Assembly: GCF_014898175.1 (NCBI RefSeq)
Contig: NZ_CP062948.1
Coordinates: 1,550,001-1,614,000, forward strand
Direction of reading: 5' to 3'
Source of the DNA: Bifidobacterium lemurum
GTDB lineage: Bacteria; Actinomycetota; Actinomycetes; Actinomycetales; Bifidobacteriaceae
Length of the DNA: 64,000 nt
Positions 12,402 to 20,780 of the stretch are shown here, one piece after another. The notes beneath the pieces are model-generated. The model made no database searches, had not been told where the DNA came from, and saw only the letters and a program-made list of their open reading frames with translations. The position numbers were made by a program, and so were the translations under genes. How positions within the stretch are numbered: the stretch's first letter is position 1; each line of letters starts with the position of its first letter.

Positions 12402-13106
12402 GTGCGAATACTTGTTGCTGACTGCTGCGCGGAATACACCGGCCGACTGAACGCCTCTCTGCCTTTGGCGCGCCGCGTTCTATTGATCAAGGCCGACAAC
12501 AGCCTGCTGATCTTCTCCGAATTGGGCTCCTACAAGCCGCTGAACTGGATGAGCGCCCCCTGCACCTTGAAGGACATCACGCCGGACAACGCCGATGCCG
12601 ACGTGGACACGCCCGTCCCCGAGAAGGTGCTGCGCGTCTGCGCCGACAAATCCAGCGATGTGCTCGAGGTGACCCTGCAGCATATCTATTCCGACGAGAC
12701 CTATGATCTGGGCGAGGATCCCGGCCTGATCAAGGATGGCGTGGAGGACCATCTGCAGCGTTATCTGGCCGAGCAGATCGAACGCATCGGCGAAGGCGCG
12801 CGGCTGGTGCGCCGTGAATATCCCACCGCGATCGGACCGGTCGACATCATGGCCATCGACGCGAACGGCGAGCATGTGGCCATCGAGATCAAACGCAACG
12901 GCGGCATCGACGGCGTGGAGCAGCTCACCCGCTACTGCGAGCTGCTCAACCGCGACCCGCTGCTGGCGCCCGTGCGCGGCATCTTCGCCGCGCAGACCAT
13001 CACCCCGCAGGCGCAGGTGCTGGCCAAAGACCGCGGCTTCACCTGCCTGCTGCTCGACTATGACGAGATGAAGGGCGTCGAGGACGATTCCCTGCGCCTG
13101 TTCTGA
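12402..13106 (+). CDS. nucS: Mismatch-specific endonuclease NucS (EndoMS)
   Basis: NucS cleaves both strands at mismatches and provides mismatch repair in actinobacteria, which lack MutS and MutL. The 234-residue protein has the N-terminal binding domain (RILVADCCAEYTGRL, YKPLNWMSAP). The RecB-like nuclease core has catalytic Asp in GPVDIMAID and Glu-x-Lys in VAIEIKRNGG. The extreme C-terminus DDSLRLF resembles the beta-clamp-binding tail described for actinobacterial NucS. The start is the GTG at 12402, which matches the family N-terminus. TACAGT lies 8 nt upstream, suggesting a leaderless message. It is not part of the atp operon. Confidence 0.93.
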   Translation: MRILVADCCAEYTGRLNASLPLARRVLLIKADNSLLIFSELGSYKPLNWMSAPCTLKDITPDNADADVDTPVPEKVLRVCADKSSDVLEVTLQHIYSDETYDLGEDPGLIKDGVEDHLQRYLAEQIERIGEGARLVRREYPTAIGPVDIMAIDANGEHVAIEIKRNGGIDGVEQLTRYCELLNRDPLLAPVRGIFAAQTITPQAQVLAKDRGFTCLLLDYDEMKGVEDDSLRLF

Positions 13107-13133
13107 GACCAGACCGAACGGATCCGACTACGA

Positions 13134-13183
13134 CGAAGGCCCGGCCACCGAGCGGTGATGAACCGCCGATGACCGGGCCTTCG
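13134..13183. terminator. Bidirectional terminator between nucS and the FKBP gene
   Basis: CGAAGGCCCGG and CCGGGCCTTCG form an 11-bp stem enclosing a smaller GCGGT/ACCGC hairpin. It sits between convergent genes and could serve both. Confidence 0.7.
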
Positions 13184-13205
13184 TGCGTGAATGGAGCGGG
13201 GTGGA

Positions 13206-14174
13206 TCAGTACGCCGCGACGATATCGACCACGAACACGATCGTGGCGCCGCCGGGGATGGTGTCGCCGCTGCCGCTGTCGCCATACGCCAGATCGGCGG
13301 GGATGACCAGCAGCACCTGCGAGCCGACGGTCTGGCCGATCAGGCCGTCCTTCCAGCCCTGGATGATCGAGCCGGAGGATGAGAGGTCGGCGCTGAAGCT
13401 GGTGCCGCGGTCCCAGGAGGAATCGAACTGCGTGCCGTCGGTCAGCCAGCCGGTGTACTTGACCACGGCGACGCTGGAGTCGGTCAGGGTTTCGCCGTCG
13501 CCCTTGATCAGCGTCTGCGCGATGAGCTCGTCGACCGTGCCCTGTCCGTTCATATCGATGGAGGGCTTGCCGTCCTCGTCGCGCGTCACCTTCGGCAGAT
13601 CGGCGGGCAGGTCGGTGACTTCCTCGCCGGTGGCCTTCTCGAGGTCGCGCGACTTGGAGACCAGCGTCATCGCCATGATGTACGAGGAGACGGTGGAGCT
13701 CGAGGAGCTGGACGATTCGTCGTTGATGCCGAACGCCACGGTGGTGTTGAGCGTCTGTCCCTTGATCACGTCGTAGTAGGTGGAGGAGAGGTAGTCGGAA
13801 TCGACGAGGATCGAGCAGTCCGGGGTGTCGTCCTCCCAGGTGCTCATCAGTTCGGAACCGTCCTCGACGTTGATGGCCACGCCTTGGGCGCAGACGCGAT
13901 CGCCGTCTTCGATGGTTTCGCCATTACCCTTTTGCAGTACGGCGTACGCGCCGTTCTCCACGGTCATGGGGGTGTGCAGCTTGATGGTCGGCTTCTCGCC
14001 GAGTTCGCCGGTGGCGGTGATGCCCGCGAGCTGGTTCGCTTCGGATGATGAGGCGGAATCGTTGGAATCGTCGGAATCCGAGCTGCCGGAGCATGCGGAC
14101 ACGGTCAGGCACAGGGCCAGGGAGGCAATGGCGGCCATCGTCTTGGCCGCGCCACGAAATATAGAATTGCGCAT
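13206..14174 (-). CDS. FKBP-type peptidyl-prolyl isomerase lipoprotein
   Basis: A predicted membrane-anchored extracytoplasmic folding catalyst of 322 residues. The lipobox LTVSAC places the lipidated Cys at 28, followed by a Ser/Asp-rich linker. The C-terminal FKBP domain (about 215-322) is intact: VAVVKYTGWLTDGTQFDSSW, GWKDGLIGQTVGSQVLLVIPADLAYGD, IPGGATIVFVVDIV. An upstream region (about 70-190, GDRVCAQGVAINVEDGSELMSTW) looks like a second, degenerate FKBP domain with a serine-rich break. The start at 14174 is chosen for GGAGG just upstream and a proper signal peptide; the frame is open further upstream but that part is not protein-like. It is transcribed divergently from the next gene. 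Confidence 0.9.
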   Translation of the reverse strand: MRNSIFRGAAKTMAAIASLALCLTVSACSGSSDSDDSNDSASSSEANQLAGITATGELGEKPTIKLHTPMTVENGAYAVLQKGNGETIEDGDRVCAQGVAINVEDGSELMSTWEDDTPDCSILVDSDYLSSTYYDVIKGQTLNTTVAFGINDESSSSSSSTVSSYIMAMTLVSKSRDLEKATGEEVTDLPADLPKVTRDEDGKPSIDMNGQGTVDELIAQTLIKGDGETLTDSSVAVVKYTGWLTDGTQFDSSWDRGTSFSADLSSSGSIIQGWKDGLIGQTVGSQVLLVIPADLAYGDSGSGDTIPGGATIVFVVDIVAAY

Positions 14175-14255
14175 AATCCTCCACAGTAGCCTCAAACCCT
14201 GATTTTGCCCCGCGTCTAGGTAATCAACAGGTGAAGATTGTAGAATGGTGCCGTT

Positions 14256-15428
14256 ATGAGTGTTGAAGAACAAGAAAACGCGGACGTCAAGCGTCCCACG
14301 CGTCATGCCATGATCATGCGGGGTGTGGTGACTCCCATCTTCGGTCTGCTTGCGATAGCGGCCGTGGCGTTGGGAGTGATGAACGCCACCGCATGGAAGC
14401 CGAGTACCCAAATCGAGGCCACCACTCGGGTTTCGGGCGCCCGATACATCGTCACCGACCCGGGTGTGCTGCCGCTGGTGGATTCCGATGCGCGGGTGAG
14501 CGTCGAAACGTCGGACTCTTCGCAGGAGATATGCGTGGCGTTGGGATCCGCCAAAGACGTCGTCGGCTGGGTCTCAGGCAACGATTACGTGCGGGTGACC
14601 GGGCTGGAGGATTGGACCGAGCTGTCGACGCAGAAGGCCGAGGCCCAGGGGGACGCGGACGTCGAATCCGACTCGTCCGTCGCTTTCGAGGACTCGGACA
14701 TGTGGACCGATGTCTCATGCGATACGGGATCGGTGAGCGTGCGTGCGAGCGACGCCACCGAAACGCAGGTCGCCATCGTCGATCTGGGCGAGGAGTCCAG
14801 CGCGACGGTGTCGCTGGACTGGACCCGTCGGAATGTGCCCGACTTCGCCATGCCGTTCTATTTCGTGGGCGGTCTGTGCGTGATATTCGCCGTGCTTTCC
14901 GCCTCGGTGTTCGCGATGGATCCGAGCAAGAGGCGTAAGAAGGGGAAGACCGCCGAAACCGCCGACGGCGCCGTCTCCGGCGCGGTGGACGCGGCTCAGG
15001 ACGCCGTCGCCCAGGCCGCCGCTGCGACGGCCGAGGAAGTGACCATCGGCGCGGCCGTCGCGGGAACCCTTTCCACATCCGCCGCGTCGGTATCGAAAAT
15101 GTTCAGCGGAAAGAAAAGCCGCCGTCGGCATGCCCGACGTGGCCGCGACGTCGCCGCGACCGAAACGCCGGCCGCACCGACCATCGTCGATCCCTCGGCC
15201 CGCAATCTGGTCGCCGACCAGCAGAACGGCGTCGAGCCGTCCGTCGAAGGCGCGACGCCGTCCGACGGCGGGAGCATCGCCGCGGACGACGCCGCCACAT
15301 CGGTGATCAGCGCGGACGAGCTGCAGGACTACTTCGCCCGCCTTGCCCAGGAGGTGGGCGGTGCCGAGGGAATCTCCGAACCGCTCCCGGGCGAATCGGA
15401 CGCCACCGAATCTCAGGAGGAACAGTGA
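14256..15428 (+). CDS. Conserved two-helix membrane protein of unknown function
   Basis: The 390-residue protein has a short cytoplasmic N-terminus, a membrane helix at about 24-43 (VVTPIFGLLAIAAVALGVMN) and an external domain of about 155 residues rich in Asp and Ser. A second helix (about 200-222, MPFYFVGGLCVIFAVLSASVFA) leads to a long cytoplasmic tail, basic (KRRKKGK, KKSRRRHARRGR) then acidic. No enzymatic motif is recognised. TAGAAT ends 9 nt before the ATG, so the transcript is probably near-leaderless. Its stop overlaps the GTG start of the following lipoprotein gene (GTGA), implying that the two act together at the cell surface. Confidence 0.75.
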   Translation: MSVEEQENADVKRPTRHAMIMRGVVTPIFGLLAIAAVALGVMNATAWKPSTQIEATTRVSGARYIVTDPGVLPLVDSDARVSVETSDSSQEICVALGSAKDVVGWVSGNDYVRVTGLEDWTELSTQKAEAQGDADVESDSSVAFEDSDMWTDVSCDTGSVSVRASDATETQVAIVDLGEESSATVSLDWTRRNVPDFAMPFYFVGGLCVIFAVLSASVFAMDPSKRRKKGKTAETADGAVSGAVDAAQDAVAQAAAATAEEVTIGAAVAGTLSTSAASVSKMFSGKKSRRRHARRGRDVAATETPAAPTIVDPSARNLVADQQNGVEPSVEGATPSDGGSIAADDAATSVISADELQDYFARLAQEVGGAEGISEPLPGESDATESQEEQ

Positions 15429-16432
15429 ACGCAACACGATTGAGTAAGGTATGCGCCGCGGCGACGATCGTCGTGGCCATGACGGCGTCGTTATGCGCGT
15501 GCGAAGGCCGTGTGCCCACGGTCAGCGCCCCATCCTCCGACAGCGTCTCCCCGGACCTGACTGAATCGCAGGAGCAGGAGATCCGCACGCGGATCCTTGA
15601 GACGCTGGAGGCCGCCAACGAGGCGAGAAGCACCGACGGACTCGACCAGATCCTTTCCGGGCCTGAACTGCAGATCCGCACCAGCGAAATCCTCGTCGCG
15701 CAGACAACCGGCAGTCTGCGCAAGGAGGCCACCATCCCCACGGACATCTCCCAGACCGTGATCCCCACGAACGACGGCTGGCCGCGCTCCGTGTTCACCA
15801 TCACCACCACCACCGAGGACCAGCAGTCCATGCGTCTGCTGGTGCTGACCCAGAACTCCGCGCGGGAGAACTACAAGCTCACCGCGGTGGCGCGACTGTT
15901 CTCCGGCGCGCAACTGCCGAAATTCGCCATCGCCGAAATCGGCTCGCAGATGGGCGACCCGGAGGACGAGAACCTCGTGGCCACGCCCACCGAAGCGGTG
16001 GAACGCTACGCCGACGTGCTGCAGAACGGTTCGAACAGCGAATACGCCTCCGAATTCGCGGACGACTACTTCCGCGAGCAGCTCGCCCAGCTGACGACCA
16101 CCGTGCAGGAGGGTATGGAGCGCAACAACGGCACCCAAACGCAGACCTTCACCGCCGATCCGCAGCAGATGTGGATCATGCGGTCCACCGAGGGCGGCGA
16201 TCTGGTGGTGGCGACCATCGCCTCCGAATGGACGCGGCAGGCGGGCGAGGGGCGCGAATCCCAGCCGGCCTCCGACGAGGAGCGCGCGCTGTTCGGCGAC
16301 GGCACGGCCACCAGCACCATGAAGGTGACGTATGTGAACGTCGTGGCGTTGTACGTGCCAAGTGAGGACTCCGGCCAGCAGATCACCGCGGTGGGTGCCG
16401 AGCGCTACCCCGTGAAGGTCGAGGCGCTGTAG
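15425..16432 (+). CDS. Putative lipoprotein of unknown function
   Basis: The 335-residue protein starts with a signal peptide and lipobox SLCAC, with the lipidated Cys at 26. A Ser/Pro/Glu linker precedes a soluble extracytoplasmic domain with two repeated halves of alternating strands and helices. It has no motif that allows a function to be assigned. The GTG start overlaps the previous stop, and GGAGG lies 5 nt upstream. It is the second gene of a two-gene operon and ends at a good terminator. A partner role with the upstream membrane protein is inferred from the coupling only. Confidence 0.75.
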   Translation: MNATRLSKVCAAATIVVAMTASLCACEGRVPTVSAPSSDSVSPDLTESQEQEIRTRILETLEAANEARSTDGLDQILSGPELQIRTSEILVAQTTGSLRKEATIPTDISQTVIPTNDGWPRSVFTITTTTEDQQSMRLLVLTQNSARENYKLTAVARLFSGAQLPKFAIAEIGSQMGDPEDENLVATPTEAVERYADVLQNGSNSEYASEFADDYFREQLAQLTTTVQEGMERNNGTQTQTFTADPQQMWIMRSTEGGDLVVATIASEWTRQAGEGRESQPASDEERALFGDGTATSTMKVTYVNVVALYVPSEDSGQQITAVGAERYPVKVEAL

Positions 16433-16453
16433 GCATACGCTCAACGCACAATA

Positions 16454-16489
16454 CGATGCTGGAACTATGATGGTTCCAGCATCGTTTTT
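16454..16489 (+). terminator. Terminator after the lipoprotein gene
   Basis: CGATGCTGGAAC pairs perfectly with GTTCCAGCATCG across an 8-base loop and is followed by TTTTT. Its position supports starting the next gene downstream, at 16508. Confidence 0.88.
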
Positions 16490-16507
16490 GTGTGGAAGGT
16501 GAGTGTT

Positions 16508-17479
16508 ATGGCGGGTCAGCCGGGATTCAATCCGGGAGTGTCGTTGGCGGGAGCGGTCGATTTGGAGGCGCTCAAGCATCAGGTCAAAGCCGAGCCGGGG
16601 CAGGCGGGAGGCGCGCCGGCGGCGGGCGGCTACGTGATCGACACCACCGAGAACACCTTCCAGGCGATGGTGACCACTTCGGCCACCTTCCCCATCCTGC
16701 TGCTGCTGTGGGTGCCGACCGACGACCGTCTGTTCGACATGGCCCGTGCCCTCGGCGACGCGGTGAACGCGCAGAACGGTCTGATTCAGCTGTCCCGTAT
16801 CGACATCGCCGCCAATCCCTCCATCGCGCAGGCCCTGCAGGTGCAGGGCGCGCCCGCGCTGTTCGCGCTGATCGGCGGGCGGCCCATGCCGCTGCTGCAG
16901 GGGTTGCCGAGCGCCGACGAGCTCGCGCAGTTGTGCGAGCAGGTGGTGCCGAAGATCATCCAGGCGGCGCACCAGTCCGGTGTGGACGGCACCGCGCCGT
17001 ACTCCGGCGATCCCGATGCGGACGCCGCTTCCGTCGATTCCGCCGCCGGAGGCTCGGACGCCGCCGTTCCGCCCGAGCATATGGAGGCGTATCGTCTGGC
17101 CTGCGAGGGCGACTATGCCGGTGCGGCCGACGCCTACGCCCGCGTGCTGGAAGCCGATCCGAAGGACTCGCTGGCCGCGCGCGAACGTGCGAAGGCGCTG
17201 CTGCTGATGCGTTCCGGTTCGGCGAACGTGCGTGAGGTTCGCGCCGCCGCGGCCGCCGCTCCCGACGATGTCGAGACGCAGCTTGCCGTCGCCGACATCG
17301 ATATGATTGGTGGGCAGATCCAGGATGCCTTCGATCGTCTGCTGGACTTTCTGGCCGATGGGCATAAGGCCGACATCGAGCCGGTGCGTCGGCGTCTGCT
17401 GGAGTATTTCGCCATTCCCGAGCCGGACGACCCGCGTCTTGCCGCGGCTCGCCGCCGTCTCGCCACGCTGATGTACTAA
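16508..17479 (+). CDS. Thioredoxin-fold/TPR protein, YbbN (CnoX)-like
   Basis: The 323-residue protein has a thioredoxin fold at about 40-155 (FQAMVTTSATFPILLLLWVP, QLSRIDIAANPSIAQALQVQGAPALFALIGG). A TPR-like helical region follows at about 185-323 (YRLACEGDYAGAADAYARVLEADPKDSLAARERAKALLLM). The position of the redox motif reads WVPTDDR, so no CXXC disulfide is present and redox catalysis is not expected. E. coli YbbN is a chaperedoxin that hands clients to GroEL and DnaK; a holdase role here is inferred from domain order. ATG 16508 is chosen because an upstream in-frame GTG falls in the terminator. Confidence 0.82.
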   Translation: MAGQPGFNPGVSLAGAVDLEALKHQVKAEPGQAGGAPAAGGYVIDTTENTFQAMVTTSATFPILLLLWVPTDDRLFDMARALGDAVNAQNGLIQLSRIDIAANPSIAQALQVQGAPALFALIGGRPMPLLQGLPSADELAQLCEQVVPKIIQAAHQSGVDGTAPYSGDPDADAASVDSAAGGSDAAVPPEHMEAYRLACEGDYAGAADAYARVLEADPKDSLAARERAKALLLMRSGSANVREVRAAAAAAPDDVETQLAVADIDMIGGQIQDAFDRLLDFLADGHKADIEPVRRRLLEYFAIPEPDDPRLAAARRRLATLMY

Positions 17480-17634
17480 CGCCCGTCGGTCCCTGCTGGC
17501 CTGCGTCCGTGGTGGGCGGCGGGGCTGGCCCGCCGCTTCTGTCCGTTGAAGGCATGATGACGCGTAGCCGGCGGCTTATGTTGTGCGGGCGAGTCCGTCG
17601 GCGATCCGCGCCCGAAGGCGCGGCGGCCCGACGA

Positions 17635-18261
17635 TTACTCCATGCGGTTCTTGCCGAACAATTGCTGGAACTGCGGGCCGTTCTGCGCGAGTTCCGCCTC
17701 GAATTCATCCGCCCAGACGGAGAACGGCCACGCGGCCAGGCCGTCGTTGCTGAACCGCGCCTGATCGGTGATCTCGGTGGTGCAGAACTTCGGAATGGTC
17801 AGATTGGTGACCGGGCCGGAACGTTCCGCCTCCGCGATGATCAGCGGCGCGTTGGCCCCGCCGAACACGTCCACGCTCCAACCGTCCTCCGCGATCCAGA
17901 CGGAGAAACGGTTCTTGGCGATCACCTCGCCTCCGCGCTTGATGAGCTCGGCGGCGATGCGCGTGTCGATCTCGCGTTCGGCCTCATAGCGGGTGCCGCC
18001 TACGGACGGGCCTTTGACGGTGACGAACGCCTCGGAGAAACGATTGCGGTACTGGTCGACGATGGCCGTCGGATTGAGGTCGGGCGTCATGTCGAGACGG
18101 ATCCCATGCGCTTGGAGCCGCACGCGCAGGGCGTAGTTGCCGTCGTGCACGTAATAGCTTTGCACGATCAGCGTGGGCGCGTCCCCGTCATCCATCTCGG
18201 CGGGGAACTCGCGGCAGAAGAAGCGGCGCTCGTATTCAAAATCGTTGACAGGCTCGGACAT
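17635..18261 (-). CDS. CYTH-domain (triphosphate tunnel) protein
   Basis: The 208-residue protein begins FEYERRFF, the EXEX(K/R) signature of CYTH/triphosphate-tunnel metalloenzymes; the usual Lys is Arg here. Further charged strands typical of the tunnel follow (NYALRVRLQ, AFVTVKGPSVGGTRYEAEREI, KNRFSVWI, WSVDVFGG, LIIAEAE). Members include thiamine triphosphatase, polyphosphatases and class IV adenylate cyclases. Substrate cannot be assigned, but inorganic triphosphate or another phosphate chain hydrolysis is most likely. It is monocistronic, convergent with the gene before it. The 155 bp between them holds only a weak GC hairpin. Confidence 0.85.
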   Translation of the reverse strand: MSEPVNDFEYERRFFCREFPAEMDDGDAPTLIVQSYYVHDGNYALRVRLQAHGIRLDMTPDLNPTAIVDQYRNRFSEAFVTVKGPSVGGTRYEAEREIDTRIAAELIKRGGEVIAKNRFSVWIAEDGWSVDVFGGANAPLIIAEAERSGPVTNLTIPKFCTTEITDQARFSNDGLAAWPFSVWADEFEAELAQNGPQFQQLFGKNRME

Positions 18262-18285
18262 AACCCTAGTCTACTGCCGGAGCGG

Positions 18286-18454
18286 GGTCGCACGAAGCTT
18301 CGTCCCACTTTTCCCCGTGCGACCTTTCCGAACATCAAAGCGACAATCGCACATTCGTCATATCCGCGGAATATCGCCGAATCCGAGAACATCTTGTTCG
18401 TTTTGAGGTTGGGAAAGGGGCGCACGGGCCGATTGGGATTTCGTGCCGTGCGCC
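18286..18454. repeat. Intergenic paired-hairpin element, family A copy 1
   Basis: A left hairpin (GGTCGCACG with CGTGCGACC) and a right hairpin (GGCGCACGG with CCGTGCGCC) flank about 90 bp. The centre contains TTCCGAACATCAAAGCGACAATCGCACAT-like sequence that recurs in the copies at 24271 and 29183. It fills the gap between the CYTH gene and tRNA-Arg and has no coding capacity of its own. Confidence 0.6.
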
Positions 18455-18503
18455 GTCGATGGGCACGTTTTGACCGTCGCGTGGTGTACAGTGATGAAGT
18501 CTC

Positions 18504-18579
18504 GGGCTTGTAGCTCAGTGGATAGAGCGTTTGCCTCCGGAGCAAAAGGCCGTGGGTTCGAATCCCATCAAGCCCACCA
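18504..18579 (+). tRNA. tRNA-Arg (CCG)
   Basis: A complete cloverleaf: acceptor GGGCTTG/CAAGCCC, D-arm TAGCTCAGTGGATAGAGC, and anticodon stem TTTGC/GCAAA with loop CTCCGGA (anticodon CCG). The T-arm is GTGGGTTCGAATCCCAT, and the 3' CCA is encoded. TACAGT about 12 bp upstream is a plausible -10 box. Confidence 0.95.
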
Positions 18580-18581
18580 AT

Positions 18582-18617
18582 GGCTGGAATCTCAACGATT
18601 CCAGCCTTTTTGTTTTT
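18582..18617 (+). terminator. Terminator of tRNA-Arg
   Basis: GGCTGGAATC pairs with GATTCCAGCC across a 5-base loop and is followed by TTTTTGTTTTT, directly after the tRNA. Confidence 0.9.
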
Positions 18618-18775
18618 CCCGGGCCGCGGATCCCGCCCGCCGTGCGCCGGTGTCGAAGGACAATATTTGTTATGAGGACTGACAAATATGGACGCGATTA
18701 TGAGACGATTTGCGTTTGCCCGGCTTTCCGATAGGATGACCTGCGGCCCCGATGACGAAGAAACAGGAGTGTGTC

Positions 18776-19207
18776 ATGGCTGAAGAGAAGAAGTCCAATA
18801 AGTGGCTGGTCCCGGTGATCGCGGTCGTCGTGGTGGTGGTGCTGGCGGTGGCCGGCGTGTTCGTGTGGCGTGCGATGTCCGGCGGCTCGGTCGAAAGCGC
18901 CAAGGCCGCCTGCATGGAGGCTTCCGATGCGGCCCGTGTGGCGACGAACAAGTACAACGGCCTGGTGAACGGCGACGCCTCCACCGCGGCCGAATACACC
19001 GAAGACGATGTGACCGACGCCTCCACGCTGGATGCCCTCAATGAGGCGCTCTCCGCCGAAACCCCCACGTACGTGAGCTGCGCCGCCGACGACGCCGCCG
19101 GCTATGAGGCCGTGACGGAGACGCTGAACGAGGCGACCGCTTGGTACGAGTCCCATCTGGACAGCCTGCAGGAGGCCGTCGACGCGGTGAACGCCTCGTT
19201 GAAGTAA
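18776..19207 (+). CDS. Small single-pass membrane protein, unknown function
   Basis: The 143-residue protein has a charged start (MAEEKKSNK), one membrane helix (about 10-32, WLVPVIAVVVVVVLAVAGVFVWR) and an external helical domain rich in Ala, Asp, Glu and Thr. Two cysteines (CMEASD near 46 and VSCAADD near 105) could form a disulfide outside the cell. No family is recognised. The start at 18776 follows AGGAG by 7 nt. It is monocistronic, with its own terminator. Confidence 0.75.
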   Translation: MAEEKKSNKWLVPVIAVVVVVVLAVAGVFVWRAMSGGSVESAKAACMEASDAARVATNKYNGLVNGDASTAAEYTEDDVTDASTLDALNEALSAETPTYVSCAADDAAGYEAVTETLNEATAWYESHLDSLQEAVDAVNASLK

Positions 19208-19235
19208 GGCACGACCCGCATCGCGTGATTTTCCA

Positions 19236-19269
19236 GTCCGCCGACATCCCACGATGTCGGCGGACTTTT
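19236..19269 (+). terminator. Terminator of the small membrane protein gene
   Basis: GTCCGCCGACATC pairs with GATGTCGGCGGAC over a 4-base loop and is followed by TTTTCG. Confidence 0.88.
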
Positions 19270-19499
19270 CGTATGTGGGCAAGATTCCTAAAGTCCTGCG
19301 CCCTGCGCGTGGGCATGGCGTGCCCGATTCCATGTCGGGCAGTCTAAGTCCTATGCGTGGGCAAAGCGGATGAGGACCGTGCGCAACTGCTAAAGTGCAT
19401 AACGGCGTTTCCGCCCGAGCTGCGCAGGTCAAGGAACGCCCGTGCCGGCAGCGGCATGTCCGACACTGTGCGCAGTCCGAACGGGATAAGGAGCTTCCC
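19270..19499 (+). promoter_or_regulatory. Leader region of the YkoE-type gene, possible structured RNA
   Basis: A motif recurs here: TAAAGTCCTGCGCCCTGCGCGTGGGCA (from 19289) and, shorter, TAAGTCCTATGCGTGGGCA (from about 19346). Between them lies a small inverted repeat (TGCCCGA/TCGGGCA). The conserved bases of a TPP riboswitch were looked for and not seen. The ribosome-binding site AAGGAG is at 19488-19493. Confidence 0.3.
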
Positions 19500-20156
19500 A
19501 TGGGCAACCATGCCTCAAATCAGGCCAATCAGACCAATCAGACCAATCTTTCTCGATCCACGCGCCCCCTGCGCTGGACCCCCGCCGACATCGCCGTCGC
19601 CGCGGCGCTCGGCGTCGCCTGCGGCATCGTGTTCTGGGGCTTCAATTTCGCCTATGCGGCCATATCCCCGTTCCTGGGAGCGATCCTGCCCGGCGTCGCC
19701 AGCCTGCTGCACGCCTTCTGGTATTTCTCCGGCCCTTTGGGACTGCTGATCATCCGCAAGCCCGGCGCGGCGATGTTCGTCAATGTGGTCGGTTCCGCGG
19801 CGGAGATGCTGATCGGCAACCAGTTCTCGATGGGCTTCGTGTTCGCTTCGGCCATTCTGCAGGGCCTGTTCGCGGAGATTCCGTTCGCGGTGACGCGCTA
19901 CCGTGTGTTCAACCTGCCCATCTCGTTGATCTCCGGCCTGCTGGTGGCGGTCGAGTACGGCTTCTACCTGCTGTTCTTCCGCTACCAGGGCGTGGCGATC
20001 GTCAGTCCGCGCGGCATCACGCACCTCATCTGCGAGATGATCGGCGGCGTGGTGGTCGCCGGCGCGATGAGCTGGTTCCTGTACCTCGCCATCGCCCGCA
20101 CCGGCGCGCTCGACCGTTTCGCCTCCGGCCGCGCGGTCCGCGGCATGCGCGACTGA
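19500..20156 (+). CDS. ykoE: ECF transporter S component, YkoE family (thiamine-precursor type)
   Basis: A 218-residue integral membrane protein with five or six helices. It has the YkoE signatures LLIIRKPGAAM, AEMLIGNQFS and LQGLFAEIPFAVTRYR. In Bacillus, YkoE is the substrate-binding component of an ECF importer for hydroxymethylpyrimidine/thiamine. No ATPase or T component is adjacent, so it presumably shares an energising module encoded elsewhere. The N-terminus carries a polar NQANQTNQTN tract of the same composition as the TrmD insertion. ATG 19500 follows AAGGAG by 6 nt. The next gene (ridA) starts 115 bp downstream. Confidence 0.85.
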   Translation: MGNHASNQANQTNQTNLSRSTRPLRWTPADIAVAAALGVACGIVFWGFNFAYAAISPFLGAILPGVASLLHAFWYFSGPLGLLIIRKPGAAMFVNVVGSAAEMLIGNQFSMGFVFASAILQGLFAEIPFAVTRYRVFNLPISLISGLLVAVEYGFYLLFFRYQGVAIVSPRGITHLICEMIGGVVVAGAMSWFLYLAIARTGALDRFASGRAVRGMRD

Positions 20157-20271
20157 CCGCAATGCGGGCAGCGATTGGGCGGGCATGACATGCGCTCGTT
20201 ATCATCGCCAGTAATCGGCGCGTTCGCGCGCGGGCAAACCGACGAATCGGCGGAAGATTAAGGAGCGATCA

Positions 20272-20661
20272 ATGAGCGAGAAGATGGAAGCGGTGGCGAC
20301 CTCCGAGGCCCCGGCGGCACTGGGCGCGTACAGCCAGGCGGTCAAGGCGAACGGCTTCGTGTTCGTGTCCGGCCAGCTGGGCATCGACCCGGCCACCGGC
20401 GAACTGGCGGGCGAGACCGCGGGCGAGCAGGCCGCGCAGGCCCTGAAGAACATCAAGCATATCCTCGACGCGGCCGGCACCGGCATCGAGCATGTGTGCC
20501 GCGCCACCATCTACTTGAAGAACGTGGAGGACTTCAAGGAGGTGGACGCCCGCTACGCCGAGGTGTTCATCGGTTCCGTGAAGCCGGCCCGCTGCGCTTT
20601 CGGCGGCAACGACATCCCCAAAGGCGCGCTTGTGGAGATCGACGCCATCGCCGTGTTGTGA
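20272..20661 (+). CDS. ridA: RidA family enamine/imine deaminase
   Basis: RidA hydrolyses reactive 2-aminoacrylate-type intermediates released by PLP enzymes. The 129-residue protein matches the family throughout (SEAPAALGAYSQAVKANGFVFVSGQLGIDPATGEL). The substrate-binding Arg lies in KPARCAFGGNDIPKGALVEIDAIAV. It forms a homotrimer in the cytosol. GGAG precedes the ATG. The gene before it, ykoE, is on the same strand, but no functional link is implied. Confidence 0.93.
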   Translation: MSEKMEAVATSEAPAALGAYSQAVKANGFVFVSGQLGIDPATGELAGETAGEQAAQALKNIKHILDAAGTGIEHVCRATIYLKNVEDFKEVDARYAEVFIGSVKPARCAFGGNDIPKGALVEIDAIAVL

Positions 20662-20780
20662 CCGTCCACGCCCACGGAGGTTTCGCGCCGCGGCCGAACG
20701 TCATGCCGTTTGGCCGCGGCGCAACCATATCGTGGTGCGGATCCGCCCGATTGGCGGTGGGATAGGGCACAATGGAGGGC

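Noticed and set aside
19360-19499. TPP riboswitch before ykoE.
   Set aside because: The conserved CTGAGA and ACC...CCTGATCTGG-type segments could not be found.
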